Shown in pieces: positions 8,768 through 17,473 of a stretch of 64,000 nucleotides of DNA (position 1 is the stretch's first letter; every line of letters begins with the position of its first letter). The position numbers were made by a program, and so were the translations under genes. Source of the stretch: Jannaschia rubra (GTDB taxonomy: Bacteria; Pseudomonadota; Alphaproteobacteria; Rhodobacterales; Rhodobacteraceae); contig NZ_CXPG01000020.1 in the NCBI RefSeq assembly GCF_001403735.1, forward strand, positions 1 to 64,000. Reading direction: 5' to 3'. The notes beneath the pieces are model-generated. The model made no database searches and was not told the DNA's origin. It saw only the letters and a program-made list of their open reading frames with translations.

Positions 8768-9613
8768 GTGATATCGCAGCTTTCAGGTGCATGCATCCGA
8801 GCATTACTCATGGTGGCGATGGTCTTGACCCCATCGCTTCTGCTGCCGGAATCGAACCCGGAGATGACCGACGCCGCCGTCCTGATCGCATTGTTCGCAG
8901 CGGTCTTCGTGATCGTCGAATACGGCTCCACCTACCCGGGCCTGATCGAGTTCCGCGGCGCGCCGCCGTTCAATCGTGTCCGCTTCGCCACTCTGTTCGT
9001 CACACTCACCCTGATCTCGATCGCGCTGTCCTCGCGGCAGGAACCGACGGTCCTGTCGCGCCTGGTGTTGGCCGTGGGCGTCCTGCTGGGCCAGTCGATG
9101 GATTTCCCCCTGAGCCCCATCCGTCTGATCCTGTGGCTGCTGCCCGAAGGCACGACGCTGTCGCAGGTTCATTCGGTGCGGGCGGCGGTGGGTCTGGCCT
9201 ATCTGACCGGACTCGTCGGGCTGACGGTCTTCGCCATCCTGATCCGGGTACGGGGCTGGCCCTCGCCCACCGGGTCGTTCAACGTCTGGATCAACCTGCC
9301 CACGTTCGATCCGACGGCGGGCGCCGACGTGGTCAAGCAACTGCGCCGCGACGGGGCCGTTAACATCCTGTTAGGGCTTCTGCTCCCATATGTGAGCCCG
9401 CTGGTTGCGATCCTTGTCGCACGCTCGCAGGGCGTCTCGATGCTGGACAGCGACCTGACCTTGACCTGGGTGATGTCGCTATGGGCCTTTTCTACCGTCT
9501 CGCTTCTCCAGCGGGGCATCGCAATGCGCCGGCTGGCACTGATGATCTCGCACAAGCGCCGCCGGATCGAAGCCGAGGACGGCCTGGCCGAGCCTGCCTT
9601 CCTGCCTGCCTGA
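8768..9613 (+). CDS. Conserved membrane protein between leuD and leuB
   Basis: This 281-residue protein starts with GTG behind AAGGAT. It has about six hydrophobic segments (roughly residues 11-27, 38-52, 72-90, 140-160, 195-218 and 232-248), separated by loops rich in Arg/Asp, and a basic C-terminal tail (SHKRRRIEAED). No catalytic motif is visible. I do not recognise a named family. Its position after leuD and before the EEP protein and leuB is a recurring arrangement in this order of bacteria. Its 3' end overlaps the open frame of the next gene. Confidence 0.7.
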   Translation: MISQLSGACIRALLMVAMVLTPSLLLPESNPEMTDAAVLIALFAAVFVIVEYGSTYPGLIEFRGAPPFNRVRFATLFVTLTLISIALSSRQEPTVLSRLVLAVGVLLGQSMDFPLSPIRLILWLLPEGTTLSQVHSVRAAVGLAYLTGLVGLTVFAILIRVRGWPSPTGSFNVWINLPTFDPTAGADVVKQLRRDGAVNILLGLLLPYVSPLVAILVARSQGVSMLDSDLTLTWVMSLWAFSTVSLLQRGIAMRRLALMISHKRRRIEAEDGLAEPAFLPA

Positions 9614-10578
9614 TCGCGCTCGCCATCGGGTTCTGCGCCGCGTCGGCGCAGGCCGAGACCATTCGCATCGCTGCCTATCATTCCGGACTGGGCCGCAAGG
9701 GGCCGGGCGTCATGCTGCGCGATCTGCGCGCCGCCCGCGACGACCAGGCGGAGGCCGCGCTGGCCGTCATCGCGGCCGCTGACCCGGACGTGATCCTGCT
9801 GCTCGACGTGGACTGGGACGTGGCGGGGGAGGGGCTGGCGACCTTGCAGGACAGGCTGGGCTATGACCATGCCCTTGCCCTGCAGCCCAATTCGGGCGTG
9901 CCCTCCGGCTTCGATCTCGACGGCGATGGCACCACGCATGAGGCGCGGGATGCGCTGGGCTATGGCCGGTTCACCGGCGACAGCGGGATGGCCCTGCTGT
10001 CCCGTCTGCCGCTGGGGCCGGCCAAGGACCTGAGCGCGACGCTCTGGGCCGACCGGGCGGAGACCGAGGGCCTGCTGCCCGAGGCGGCGCGCGGGGTGGT
10101 GCCGCTGGCCACGACGGCGCAGTGGGTCGTGCCGCTGGAGGTCGGCGACACGACGCTGACGCTGGTGACGATGGCGGCCGGCACCCCGGTCTTCGACGGG
10201 CCGGAGGATCGCAACGGCCTGCGGAATCGCGCCGAACTCGAACACGTCGCCGAACTCGCCCGCGAAGTCCCTTTGCCCGTCGTGCTGGGCCGCTCCAACC
10301 TCGACCCCGACACCGGGGAGGGATACCGCGACGCCATGCGTGCGCTGCTGGACCTGCCTGCGTTGCAGGACCCGATGCCGCGCGCGCCAGACGGCACCGA
10401 CGACACCGTGGCATGGAGCGGGCCGGGCCCGATGCGCGTCGACTACGTCCTGCCCGCGCGCGACCTGACGGTCACGGGGTCGGGCGTCATCTGGCCCGGC
10501 GACGACGACCCCCTCGCCGCCGCCGCGCGCGACGCCGGCCCCGCGCGGCTGGTCTGGGTCGATGTCGCCCTTCCTTGA
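9481..10578 (+). CDS. Endonuclease/exonuclease/phosphatase (EEP)-family protein, exported
   Basis: The mature part (from about residue 60) matches the EEP-fold proteins found near leuB in Rhodobacterales: RIAAYHSGLGRKGPGVMLRDL, PDVILLLDVDWD and the C-terminal RVDYVLPA. A signal peptide, CLIALAIGFCAASAQA, ends just before ETIRIA. The only ATG that keeps the frame is at 9481, which gives about 40 unlikely residues overlapping the upstream gene. The true start is probably a rare codon such as CTG at 9610, which would overlap the upstream TGA. The usual catalytic-loop G-D-x-N reads GRSN here, so activity is uncertain. Confidence 0.75.
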   Translation: MGLFYRLASPAGHRNAPAGTDDLAQAPPDRSRGRPGRACLPACLIALAIGFCAASAQAETIRIAAYHSGLGRKGPGVMLRDLRAARDDQAEAALAVIAAADPDVILLLDVDWDVAGEGLATLQDRLGYDHALALQPNSGVPSGFDLDGDGTTHEARDALGYGRFTGDSGMALLSRLPLGPAKDLSATLWADRAETEGLLPEAARGVVPLATTAQWVVPLEVGDTTLTLVTMAAGTPVFDGPEDRNGLRNRAELEHVAELAREVPLPVVLGRSNLDPDTGEGYRDAMRALLDLPALQDPMPRAPDGTDDTVAWSGPGPMRVDYVLPARDLTVTGSGVIWPGDDDPLAAAARDAGPARLVWVDVALP

Positions 10579-10635
10579 CGGACGCGGGGTCACGGCTTAC
10601 CCCGCTGGAAACCCCGCATCGAAAGGCCCCCCGAC

Positions 10636-11739
10636 ATGGCGAACCCCTCCCTCCTGATCCTGCCGGGCGACGGCATCGGCCCTGAAGTCATGGCCGAGGT
10701 GCGCCGGGTGATCGACTGGTTCGGGGCCAACCGGGGCCTGACCTTCGACGTGTCGGAGGATCTGGTGGGCGGCGCGGCCTACGACGCCCATGGCACGCCC
10801 CTGCACGACGACACGATGGCCAAGGCGCAGGAGGTGGACGCCGTCCTGCTGGGTGCCGTGGGCGGGCCGAAGTACGACGATCTGGATTTCTCGGTGAAGC
10901 CCGAGCGGGGGTTGCTGCGCCTGCGCAAGGAGATGGACCTGTTCTCGAACCTGCGGCCGGCGCAATGCTTCGACGCGTTGGCCGATTTCTCGTCGCTCAA
11001 GCGCGAGGTGGTGGCGGGCCTCGACATCATGATCGTGCGGGAACTGACCTCCGGCGTCTATTTCGGCGAGCCGCGCGGCATCCACCGCGAGGGGAACGAG
11101 CGTGTGGGCATCAACACCCAGCGCTATACCGAAAGCGAGATCGCCCGCGTCGCCCGGTCGGCCTTCGATCTCGCGCGCAAGCGGTCGAACAAGGTCTGCT
11201 CCATGGAGAAGGCCAACGTGATGGAATCCGGCATCCTCTGGCGCGAGGTCGTGCAGGAGGTCCACGACGCCGAATACCCGGACGTGGCGCTGACGCACAT
11301 GTACGCCGACAACGGCGCGATGCAGCTTGTCCGCGCGCCCAAGCAGTTCGACGTGATCGTGACCGACAACCTGTTCGGCGACGTCCTGTCGGATTGCGCG
11401 GCGATGCTGACCGGGTCGCTGGGCATGCTGCCCTCGGCCTCGCTGGGCCTGCCGATGGCGAACGGGCGCCCGAAGGCCATGTACGAGCCGGTGCACGGAT
11501 CGGCCCCCGACATCGCCGGACAGGGCAAGGCCAACCCCATCGCCTGCATCCTGAGCTTCGCCATGGCGCTGCGCTATTCCTTCGACGAGGGCGCGGCGGC
11601 CGACCTTCTGGAAGGCGCGGTCGAGAAGGTGCTGGCCGACGGTGTCCGCACCGCCGACCTGATGGGCCCCGACGGCGGGACGCCGGTTGGCACCACGCAG
11701 ATGGGCGATGCCATCCTCGCCGCGCTCGACGCGGGCTGA
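10636..11739 (+). CDS. leuB: 3-isopropylmalate dehydrogenase
   Basis: This 367-residue NAD-dependent dehydrogenase oxidises and decarboxylates 3-isopropylmalate to 2-oxoisocaproate in leucine synthesis. Visible hallmarks are [10 protein letters not shown] at the N terminus, the [14 protein letters not shown] substrate-binding stretch, [15 protein letters not shown], and the NAD-binding [19 protein letters not shown]. Length is standard. GAAAGG precedes the ATG. It is followed after 47 nt by a DMT permease. Confidence 0.97.
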   Translation: MANPSLLILPGDGIGPEVMAEVRRVIDWFGANRGLTFDVSEDLVGGAAYDAHGTPLHDDTMAKAQEVDAVLLGAVGGPKYDDLDFSVKPERGLLRLRKEMDLFSNLRPAQCFDALADFSSLKREVVAGLDIMIVRELTSGVYFGEPRGIHREGNERVGINTQRYTESEIARVARSAFDLARKRSNKVCSMEKANVMESGILWREVVQEVHDAEYPDVALTHMYADNGAMQLVRAPKQFDVIVTDNLFGDVLSDCAAMLTGSLGMLPSASLGLPMANGRPKAMYEPVHGSAPDIAGQGKANPIACILSFAMALRYSFDEGAAADLLEGAVEKVLADGVRTADLMGPDGGTPVGTTQMGDAILAALDAG

Positions 11740-11786
11740 CAGCCGCACGAACCGCGCCCATGGCGCGCACGACCGGAGGGTTCCCG

Positions 11787-12779
11787 ATGTCGGACAGAAC
11801 GTCCCCGCTTTCGGGCATCCTGATGGCGCTCGCCGCCTTCGGCTTCTTCTCCATGCACGACGTGGCGGTGAAGCTGCTGGGCGGCGGCTACGCGACCTTT
11901 CAGATCGTGTTCTTCAGCGTGCTGCTGAGCTTCCCGCTGGTGATCTTCATGCTGCTGCGCGACCCGCAGCCGGGCACCCTGATCCCGCGGCATCCGTGGT
12001 GGACGGCGCTGCGGACTGCTTCGGCGGTGACGACGGGCACCTGCGCGTTCTATTCATTCTCGGTGCTGCCGCTGGCGCAGGTCTATGCGATCCTGTTCGC
12101 TTCGCCCCTCGTCATCACGCTGCTGGCGATTCCGATCCTGGGGGAAAAGGTCGGCGTGCATCGTGGCGCGGCGATCGTGGTGGGTCTGATCGGCGTCCTC
12201 ATCGTACTGCGACCGGGCAACGTCACACCGGGCCTGGGTCATGCGGCCGCGCTGACGGCGGCGGTGTCCAGCGCCATGGCCTCGGTCATCGTGCGCAAGA
12301 TCGGGCGGGAGGAACGGGCCGCCGTCCTGCTGCTCTATCCGATGGTGGGGAACTTCGTGTTGATGGGCGCGCTTCTGCCCTTCGTCTACCGGCCGATCCC
12401 CTTGCCGGATCTGGGGCTCTGGGCGCTGATGGCGGGGCTGGCCTTCCTGGCCGGACTCGCGCTGATCCAGGCGTACCGTCGTGCGGATGCGGTGCTTGTG
12501 GCGCCCATGCAGTACAGCCAGATCATCTGGGCCGCCCTCTATGGCTGGCTCTTTTTCAACGAGACCATCGACGCGGGCACGGCGGCGGGGGCGGCTGTCG
12601 TCATCGTCAGCGGTCTCTACATCGTGTTCCGTGAAGGGCGGGGCCGGTCGCGGAACTCGCCGGTCCTGCGGACCCGGTCGCGTCCCGAGACGGGGACCAC
12701 GCCCCGCATCTCGCCTATGCTGGCCGAAAAAGACCGCAAGGTGCCGCAGGACCTGAGCGACCAGTCCGCGCCGCAATAG
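11787..12779 (+). CDS. DMT-superfamily (EamA) transporter
   Basis: This 330-residue permease has about ten transmembrane helices in two EamA repeats (residues about 8-140 and 150-285) followed by a polar, Arg/Pro-rich tail of about 40 residues. Features include [21 protein letters not shown] and [23 protein letters not shown], common in metabolite exporters of the drug/metabolite family. GGAGGG lies six bases upstream of the ATG. The substrate is unknown. The C-terminal tail is longer than usual. Confidence 0.88.
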   Translation: MSDRTSPLSGILMALAAFGFFSMHDVAVKLLGGGYATFQIVFFSVLLSFPLVIFMLLRDPQPGTLIPRHPWWTALRTASAVTTGTCAFYSFSVLPLAQVYAILFASPLVITLLAIPILGEKVGVHRGAAIVVGLIGVLIVLRPGNVTPGLGHAAALTAAVSSAMASVIVRKIGREERAAVLLLYPMVGNFVLMGALLPFVYRPIPLPDLGLWALMAGLAFLAGLALIQAYRRADAVLVAPMQYSQIIWAALYGWLFFNETIDAGTAAGAAVVIVSGLYIVFREGRGRSRNSPVLRTRSRPETGTTPRISPMLAEKDRKVPQDLSDQSAPQ

Positions 12780-12824
12780 ACGCTTGCATGGGCCCGATGG
12801 TGCCGATATGTGCCGCTGCACGGT

Positions 12825-12901
12825 CGGGCAGTGGCGCAGCCTGGTAGCGCACCTGCTTCGGGAGCAGGGGGTCGGAGGTTCGAATCCTCTCTGCCCGACC
12901 A
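12825..12901 (+). tRNA. tRNA-Pro (anticodon CGG)
   Basis: The 77-nt sequence folds as a cloverleaf: acceptor CGGGCAG/CTGCCCG, D-loop GCAGCCTGGTAGC, anticodon arm CCTGC-TTCGGGA-GCAGG with CGG at positions 34-36, T-arm GGAGG-TTCGAAT-CCTCT, and an encoded CCA end. It reads CCG proline codons, abundant in this GC-rich DNA. An IS remnant begins 43 nt downstream. Confidence 0.97.
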
Positions 12902-12944
12902 GATTTCCGGTTTTGTCGATTGCAGAGATGTTCTGCCTTTCGGG

Positions 12945-14111
12945 GGTCTCTGTTGCGCAAATCAGTTGACGGCCAAGGGTCCTCTTTCCCCGGACACATT
13001 TATCCCACGGCTTCTGTGACGGGTATGCCACGGGCGGTGAAGTGGTTCATTGCGGCAACACGGAGCTGAAGCTCGGCAACCTGTCGGTCGGGGTCCCGTG
13101 CCATCAGCCTTTGACCGGGCAGTTTCATGCAGTGCATCCATCGACCGACAGAGTTATGCGAAGCATGATCCCGAGAGGCTCGGGTTCGGCACGACTTCGG
13201 CGGTGATATCCACTCCATCTCTGCCCATGCGCCCGGCCGAGGTGTCTCGACGGCCGCGGCGCCTCGTTGCCCGCGATGGCGCCTGCAGTGTCGGGCTTCC
13301 GGGGATTGGCGTTCTTGCGGGGCGGGACGACGGCATTGGCGCCCTCGTTAGCCCCTCTCATGCATGTAAACATGCGCTGCCGGGCAGTGGATGGCATCGT
13401 GGTACTTGCGCGTGTCGTAGGCGCCGTTTGCAGTGACGCTGCCGGTTTCCCACTCAGGCGGGATCCGGTCAAGAAGTCCCGGCAGCATGGAAGTATCTCC
13501 GATGTTGCTGCTGGTGAACTCCCTCTCAATGATTGCCTTGCAATCACCCGTCGGCAATGGACTGCCCGGGTTTCCAGTGTCTTTTCGTCGATACCGAGAT
13601 GAACCTTGCGCCACACGCGGCGTTTGGAGCCGCGGTGCTTGCGCGCATTCCACTCACCTTCGCCTTTCACCTCCATACCGGTGCTATCGACCAGCAGGTG
13701 CAGCGGCCGCTGCGATCCCCGATACGGGATGTCCACGTTCAGCGCCTTTTGCCAGCGGCTGAGGGTGCTGAAATCCGGCGCCAGCCAGTCCGGCCCGCTC
13801 AGGCGCAGAAGACACTCCACCAAGCCGGTCGTCTGCCTGAGCGCCAGGCCGAACAGCACTTTCATCGCCAGGCAGGTCTGGATCGCAGCATCGCTTCAGG
13901 TGGGCTGTCGGCCACGTCTGCCGGTAGGCCTGGCCTTCAATGTCATCTCGGGATCGAACCAGATCGTCAGCGAGCCCCGGCGCTTGGGCGCTTCGTCATA
14001 GGCCCGCCAGTTCCTGGTCTTGTAGCTCGGGCGTGTCGGCCTGTTCATGACCTCCAACTACCACGCCCGATTCCCAGGATGAATCCCCAACTCGATCTGC
14101 GCAACAAATCC
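12945..14111 (-). mobile_element. Degenerate IS5-family (IS903-like) insertion sequence
   Basis: Imperfect terminal inverted repeats of about 21 bp bound the element: the left end at 12945-12965 contains CTGTTGCGCAAATCAG, and the right end at 14091-14111 read on the minus strand contains TTTGTTGCGCAGATCGAG. Both resemble IS903-type ends. Inside is a broken transposase gene on the minus strand. No target-site duplication is visible: the 9 bases left (CCTTTCGGG) and right (TGAGACAAT) do not match. The 153 bases from 14112 to the tupA end hold nothing I can recognise. Confidence 0.75.
13000..14048 (-). pseudogene. IS5-family transposase, multiply frameshifted
   Basis: The fragments read in order as one IS5-type DDE transposase. 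The N-terminal piece (MNRPTRPSYKTRNWRAYDEA) runs from 14048 to an in-frame TGA near 13910. It is followed by MKVLFGLALRQTTGLVECLL and the DSTGMEVKGEGEWNARKH region. A frameshift near 13550-13590 leads into TSSNIGDTSMLPGLLDRIPP, with the ANGAYDTRKYHDAI segment. Another near 13380 leads to VVPPRKNANPRKPDTAGAI. A last one near 13150-13200 leads to QRLMARDPDRQVAELQ and the usual IPVTEAVG end. The gene is dead. Confidence 0.85.
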
Positions 14112-14264
14112 TGAGACAATCCCACTCGATCCGGTGCTGATCATCGTGTCACGCATCACGGGCACTGTCTCCTGTCCGGTAACAGTCGATTTCAAAGGGG
14201 GCTACTCGGAAACCCGGGCGGGGATCGTCTGAAACATGCAGCGCGTCATCAAGGCGCTGGCGGC

Positions 14265-15065
14265 TCACTGCTCCGCGTTGAAGGTGAAGACCTGCTCGCC
14301 GCCGACGCGGTAGCCGTCGATCAGGTCGCGGGCGGTGGCTGACACCAGCCAGTTCTCGACCGAACCGGCGGCATCGGCCTTCAGGTGATCGCCCTTGGCG
14401 GGGTTCACGGGCAGGTAGGCGTATTGGTTGAACAGCGCCGGATCGCCCTCGAACAGGATCGCCATGTCGGCCTTGTTGTCGAAGTTGAGCCAGGTCGCCC
14501 GGTCCGACAGGATATAGGCGCCCATCCCCACGGCGGTGTTGAGCGATGCGCCCATCCCCGCGCCGACGGGGCGGTACCATGTGCCCTCGGGCGCCATGCC
14601 CGCATCCTCCCAGAGCGCCAGTTCCGCCTTGTGCGTGCCGCTGTCGTCGCCCCGGCTGACAAACGAGGCTTCGGCTGCGGCGATGCGGGTCATGGCTTCG
14701 GGCGCGGTTCCGGCCCCCGTCACATCCGCCGGGTCGGCGACGGGGCCCAAGACGACGAAATCGTTGTACATGAAGGGCGTCCGGTGGGTGGCGTGACCCG
14801 CAGCGACGAAGGCCTCCTCCGCCGCGCGGGAATGGACGAGCACCGCATCGACGTCGCCCGCCTCGCCCAGACGCAGGGCCTGGCCGGTGCCGACGACGAT
14901 CAGTTCCACATCCACGCCGGTCTCCTCGGCGATCCGCGGCACCAGGACTTCGGCCAGGCCCGAGTTCTGAAAGGACGTCGTGACAGCCATCTTCATGGTC
15001 TCGGCCGCGGCGACGATCGGCAGCAGGATCGACAGGGCGGCGGCGAGGAGGGGGATGCGGGTCAT
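14265..15065 (-). CDS. tupA: Tungstate ABC transporter, substrate-binding protein
   Basis: This 266-residue periplasmic protein has a signal peptide (LLAAALSILLPIVAAAE) and matches TupA rather than ModA: AVTTSFQNSGLAEVLVPR, the VGTGQALRLGEAGDVDAVLVH stretch, the PFMYNDFVVLGP motif, and SRGDDSGTHKAEL. TupA binds tungstate with high affinity for import into tungsten or molybdenum cofactor enzymes. Its ATG overlaps the stop of tupC (ATGA), and it is the last gene of a tupB-tupC-tupA operon. Confidence 0.9.
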   Translation of the reverse strand: MTRIPLLAAALSILLPIVAAAETMKMAVTTSFQNSGLAEVLVPRIAEETGVDVELIVVGTGQALRLGEAGDVDAVLVHSRAAEEAFVAAGHATHRTPFMYNDFVVLGPVADPADVTGAGTAPEAMTRIAAAEASFVSRGDDSGTHKAELALWEDAGMAPEGTWYRPVGAGMGASLNTAVGMGAYILSDRATWLNFDNKADMAILFEGDPALFNQYAYLPVNPAKGDHLKADAAGSVENWLVSATARDLIDGYRVGGEQVFTFNAEQ

Positions 15066-15769
15066 TCCAGGATATCTCCGTTCAGGAAGGCGCGGGCCTC
15101 GAGGGTGCGGGGGGCGTCGAAGAAGGCGTCGGCGGGGCCGCTCTCGTGGATGCGGCCATGAAGCAGGAAGATCACCTCGCGGGCAAGCCGCCGGGCCTGC
15201 CCCATGTCGTGCGTGGCCATGACGATGCGGGTGGTGGCGGCCGCGGAGAGCAGCATCCCCTCGATCCGGCGGGTGGCGGCCCCGTCGAGCGCGGCACAGG
15301 GCTCGTCCGCGAACAGGATCTCGGGGTCGGTGATGAGGGCGCGGGCCAGGGCCAGACGCTGCATCTCGCCCCCCGACAGCGACGGGGCGGACTGCGACAG
15401 GCGGTCGTCCAGGCCAACGCGCCGTGCGGCGTCCTCGGCGGCGGCGCGGGCCCGCGCGCGGGGGACGCCGCGCAGGCGCAGCGGGAAGGCCAGGTTCTCC
15501 AGCACCGACCGGCGCAGCGCCACAGGCTGCTGAAAAACATAGGACTGCCGCGTGCGGGCCGAGGCGTCGGGCAGGGCCCATTCCACGCGGCCCGCGGCGG
15601 GGCGCTGCAATCCGTGCATCAGCCGGAGAAGCGACGTCTTGCCGGATCCGTTCGGCCCGATCACCACCGTTGTGCCCCCCGCCGCGAGCGTCAGGTCGAT
15701 GGGTCCCACCAGCGTCCGGCCTCGCCGGGCCAGCGTGGCCCCGGTCAGCCGCAGCGGCAGCACCGTCAC
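15062..15769 (-). CDS. tupC: Tungstate ABC transporter, ATP-binding protein
   Basis: This 235-residue ATPase has Walker A GPNGSGKTS near residues 38-46, the Q-loop VFQQPVALRRSVLENLAFPLR, signature LSGGEMQRLALARAL and Walker B ILFADEPCAALD. It energises tungstate uptake through TupB. The GTG start at 15769 overlaps the tupB TGA (GTGA); the longer open frame runs back through tupB and is not the start. It overlaps tupA by four bases. Confidence 0.88.
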   Translation of the reverse strand: MTVLPLRLTGATLARRGRTLVGPIDLTLAAGGTTVVIGPNGSGKTSLLRLMHGLQRPAAGRVEWALPDASARTRQSYVFQQPVALRRSVLENLAFPLRLRGVPRARARAAAEDAARRVGLDDRLSQSAPSLSGGEMQRLALARALITDPEILFADEPCAALDGAATRRIEGMLLSAAATTRIVMATHDMGQARRLAREVIFLLHGRIHESGPADAFFDAPRTLEARAFLNGDILE

Positions 15770-16470
15770 CACCGGCCCCGCCGTTCCGTCCGCAGCGCCC
15801 AGTGGCTGGCAACCGAAACCGCAAGCGACAGGCCGATGAGGATGACGCCGAGGCCCAGGGCCAGCGCGAAATCGCCGCGCCCGGTCTCCAACGCGATGGC
15901 GGTGGTGAGCACGCGCGTCGCGCCTTCGATGTTGCCGCCCACGATCATCACCGCGCCGACCTCGCCGATGGCGCGGCCGAAGCCCGCCAGCGCCGCCGTC
16001 AGCAGCCCCCGTCGCCCGTCGATCAGCAACGTCGCGATCCGTTGCCACCGCGTGGCGTTCATCGAGATGAGCAGGTCGTGATAATCGGCCCAGAGGTCGC
16101 GCATCGCCTGATGCGCGATGCTGGCGACCAGCGGCGTGATGATGACCGCCTGCGCCGCGATCATCGCTGCCGGTGTGAACAACAGGCCCAGCACGCCGAG
16201 CGGCCCCGACCGCGACAGGAGCAGATAGACCACGAGACCCACGACCACCGGCGGAAGACCGATCAGCGCGTTCAGCGCGGCGATGGCGGCGCGGCGCAGA
16301 CGGAAGCGGCGCACGGCGAGCCAGCCGCCCAGTGGCAGGCCGATGGCGCAGGCGATGGCCAGCGCGGTGAGCGTGACACCCAGCGACCGCAGCGTGATCT
16401 CGATGAGTTCCGGGTCAAGGGTCACGATCAGGTGCAGCGCACGTCCGAGCCCGGCCAGAAGATCCTGCAT
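15766..16470 (-). CDS. tupB: Tungstate ABC transporter, permease
   Basis: This permease (234 residues from the ATG at 16470; a GTG at 16479 is an alternative) has five to six transmembrane segments and the EAA-like cytoplasmic loop (LLIDGRRGLLTAALAGFGRAIGEVGAVMIVGG) typical of TupB. NALIGLPPVVVGLVVYLLLS is also characteristic. AAGGGGG lies upstream. It heads the tupBCA unit, a gene order different from the more common tupABC. Confidence 0.88.
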   Translation of the reverse strand: MQDLLAGLGRALHLIVTLDPELIEITLRSLGVTLTALAIACAIGLPLGGWLAVRRFRLRRAAIAALNALIGLPPVVVGLVVYLLLSRSGPLGVLGLLFTPAAMIAAQAVIITPLVASIAHQAMRDLWADYHDLLISMNATRWQRIATLLIDGRRGLLTAALAGFGRAIGEVGAVMIVGGNIEGATRVLTTAIALETGRGDFALALGLGVILIGLSLAVSVASHWALRTERRGRW

Positions 16471-16534
16471 CCGCTCCACCCCCTTCCGCGCAGTTGGACC
16501 GGGGTGGCGCGCGGGTTCAACCCCCGCCGGCGCG

Positions 16535-17473
16535 TCAGAATCGGTTGAGCGCGACCGAGGCCCAGAGCCCCGCCTGACCCAGCGACCCGCCCCGGTGGAT
16601 GCCGGTCCGCCGGAACGCGCTCAGCCGGGGGCGCAGCGGCCGGTCGCGCAGGGCGCGCACCTGGTCGAGCAGCGCCTGCGCCTCCGGCGTCACCAGGTCG
16701 CGGATCGCGTCGAGGTTGACCAGGTTCGCATCGGTCCAGTCGCGGTAGCGGCCCCGCACCATGTCGCGCATCCGCGACAGCGCGGCGACGGCCCCGCTGT
16801 TCGAGCCGATCAGGTTGGCGCCGTGCTGGCGGTAGAGAAGGCGCGGCACGTCGTCGAAGATCACCGCCCCCCCGGCGCCGGTCACGACCTGATAGATCCA
16901 CCAGTCATGCACCGGAGTCGCGCGCAGCCGCCGGGCCGCCTGCCGCATGAGATCGGCGCCCGCACGGTTCAGCATCATGGTGTTGCCGCCCGCGAAGTTC
17001 CGCACCAGCGCGTGCCCGAAGGTGGGCGGAACGCGCAGGCCGCGCGACAGGCGGCGGCGGCCCAGGTCTTCGGTCACGACCCAGCTGCGACCGCCATAAA
17101 GGGCGGGGCGGTCCCGGGGCAGGGCATCGAGCGCGGCCATCGCCATCGCCGTCTTGTCGGGCAGCCAGACATCGTCCTGGTCAGCCAGCGCAAGATGCGT
17201 GGCACCCTCGGGCGCGATGGCCAGAAGCGAGGCGAAGTTGCGGCCGTAGCCGCGCCCCGGCCCCGCCACCACGGTCTGCATCCAGGGTGCGCCCGCCGCG
17301 AACCCGGCAAGGATGTCGCATGTGGCGTCGGTCGAGCCGTCGTCGCTGACCAGAAGGACGTCCGGGGGCCGCTGCTGTGCCGCGAGCGACTCGAGCTGGG
17401 CAGGCAGGAAGGCCGCGCCGTTCCGCGTCGCCAGGACGACGACAAGCAGATCCCGCGCTTCGGCCATGGTCAT
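16535..17473 (-). CDS. Family 2 glycosyltransferase
   Basis: This 312-residue enzyme has the GT-A nucleotide-sugar site at the N terminus: VVLATRNGAAFLPAQLESL, VSDDGSTDAT and the metal-binding LADQDDVWLPDK. ADQDDVW is common in rhamnosyl- and related transferases of surface polysaccharides. The C-terminal half carries HDWWIYQVVTG. Its ATG overlaps the stop of the RTX protease gene (ATGA at 17470-17473), placing it at the end of the minus-strand polysaccharide operon. Donor and acceptor sugars cannot be told from sequence. Confidence 0.88.
   Translation of the reverse strand: MTMAEARDLLVVVLATRNGAAFLPAQLESLAAQQRPPDVLLVSDDGSTDATCDILAGFAAGAPWMQTVVAGPGRGYGRNFASLLAIAPEGATHLALADQDDVWLPDKTAMAMAALDALPRDRPALYGGRSWVVTEDLGRRRLSRGLRVPPTFGHALVRNFAGGNTMMLNRAGADLMRQAARRLRATPVHDWWIYQVVTGAGGAVIFDDVPRLLYRQHGANLIGSNSGAVAALSRMRDMVRGRYRDWTDANLVNLDAIRDLVTPEAQALLDQVRALRDRPLRPRLSAFRRTGIHRGGSLGQAGLWASVALNRF

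Noticed and set aside
12825-14264. Genomic island inserted at tRNA-Pro
   Set aside because: No integrase gene and no direct repeat of the tRNA 3' end are found downstream; only a small dead IS is present and ordinary genes resume at 14265.
14265-16470. Molybdate (modABC) transporter
   Set aside because: The binding protein has TupA-type motifs (TTSFQNSGLAEVLVPR, MYNDFVVLGP) and the order and sizes fit the tungstate system.
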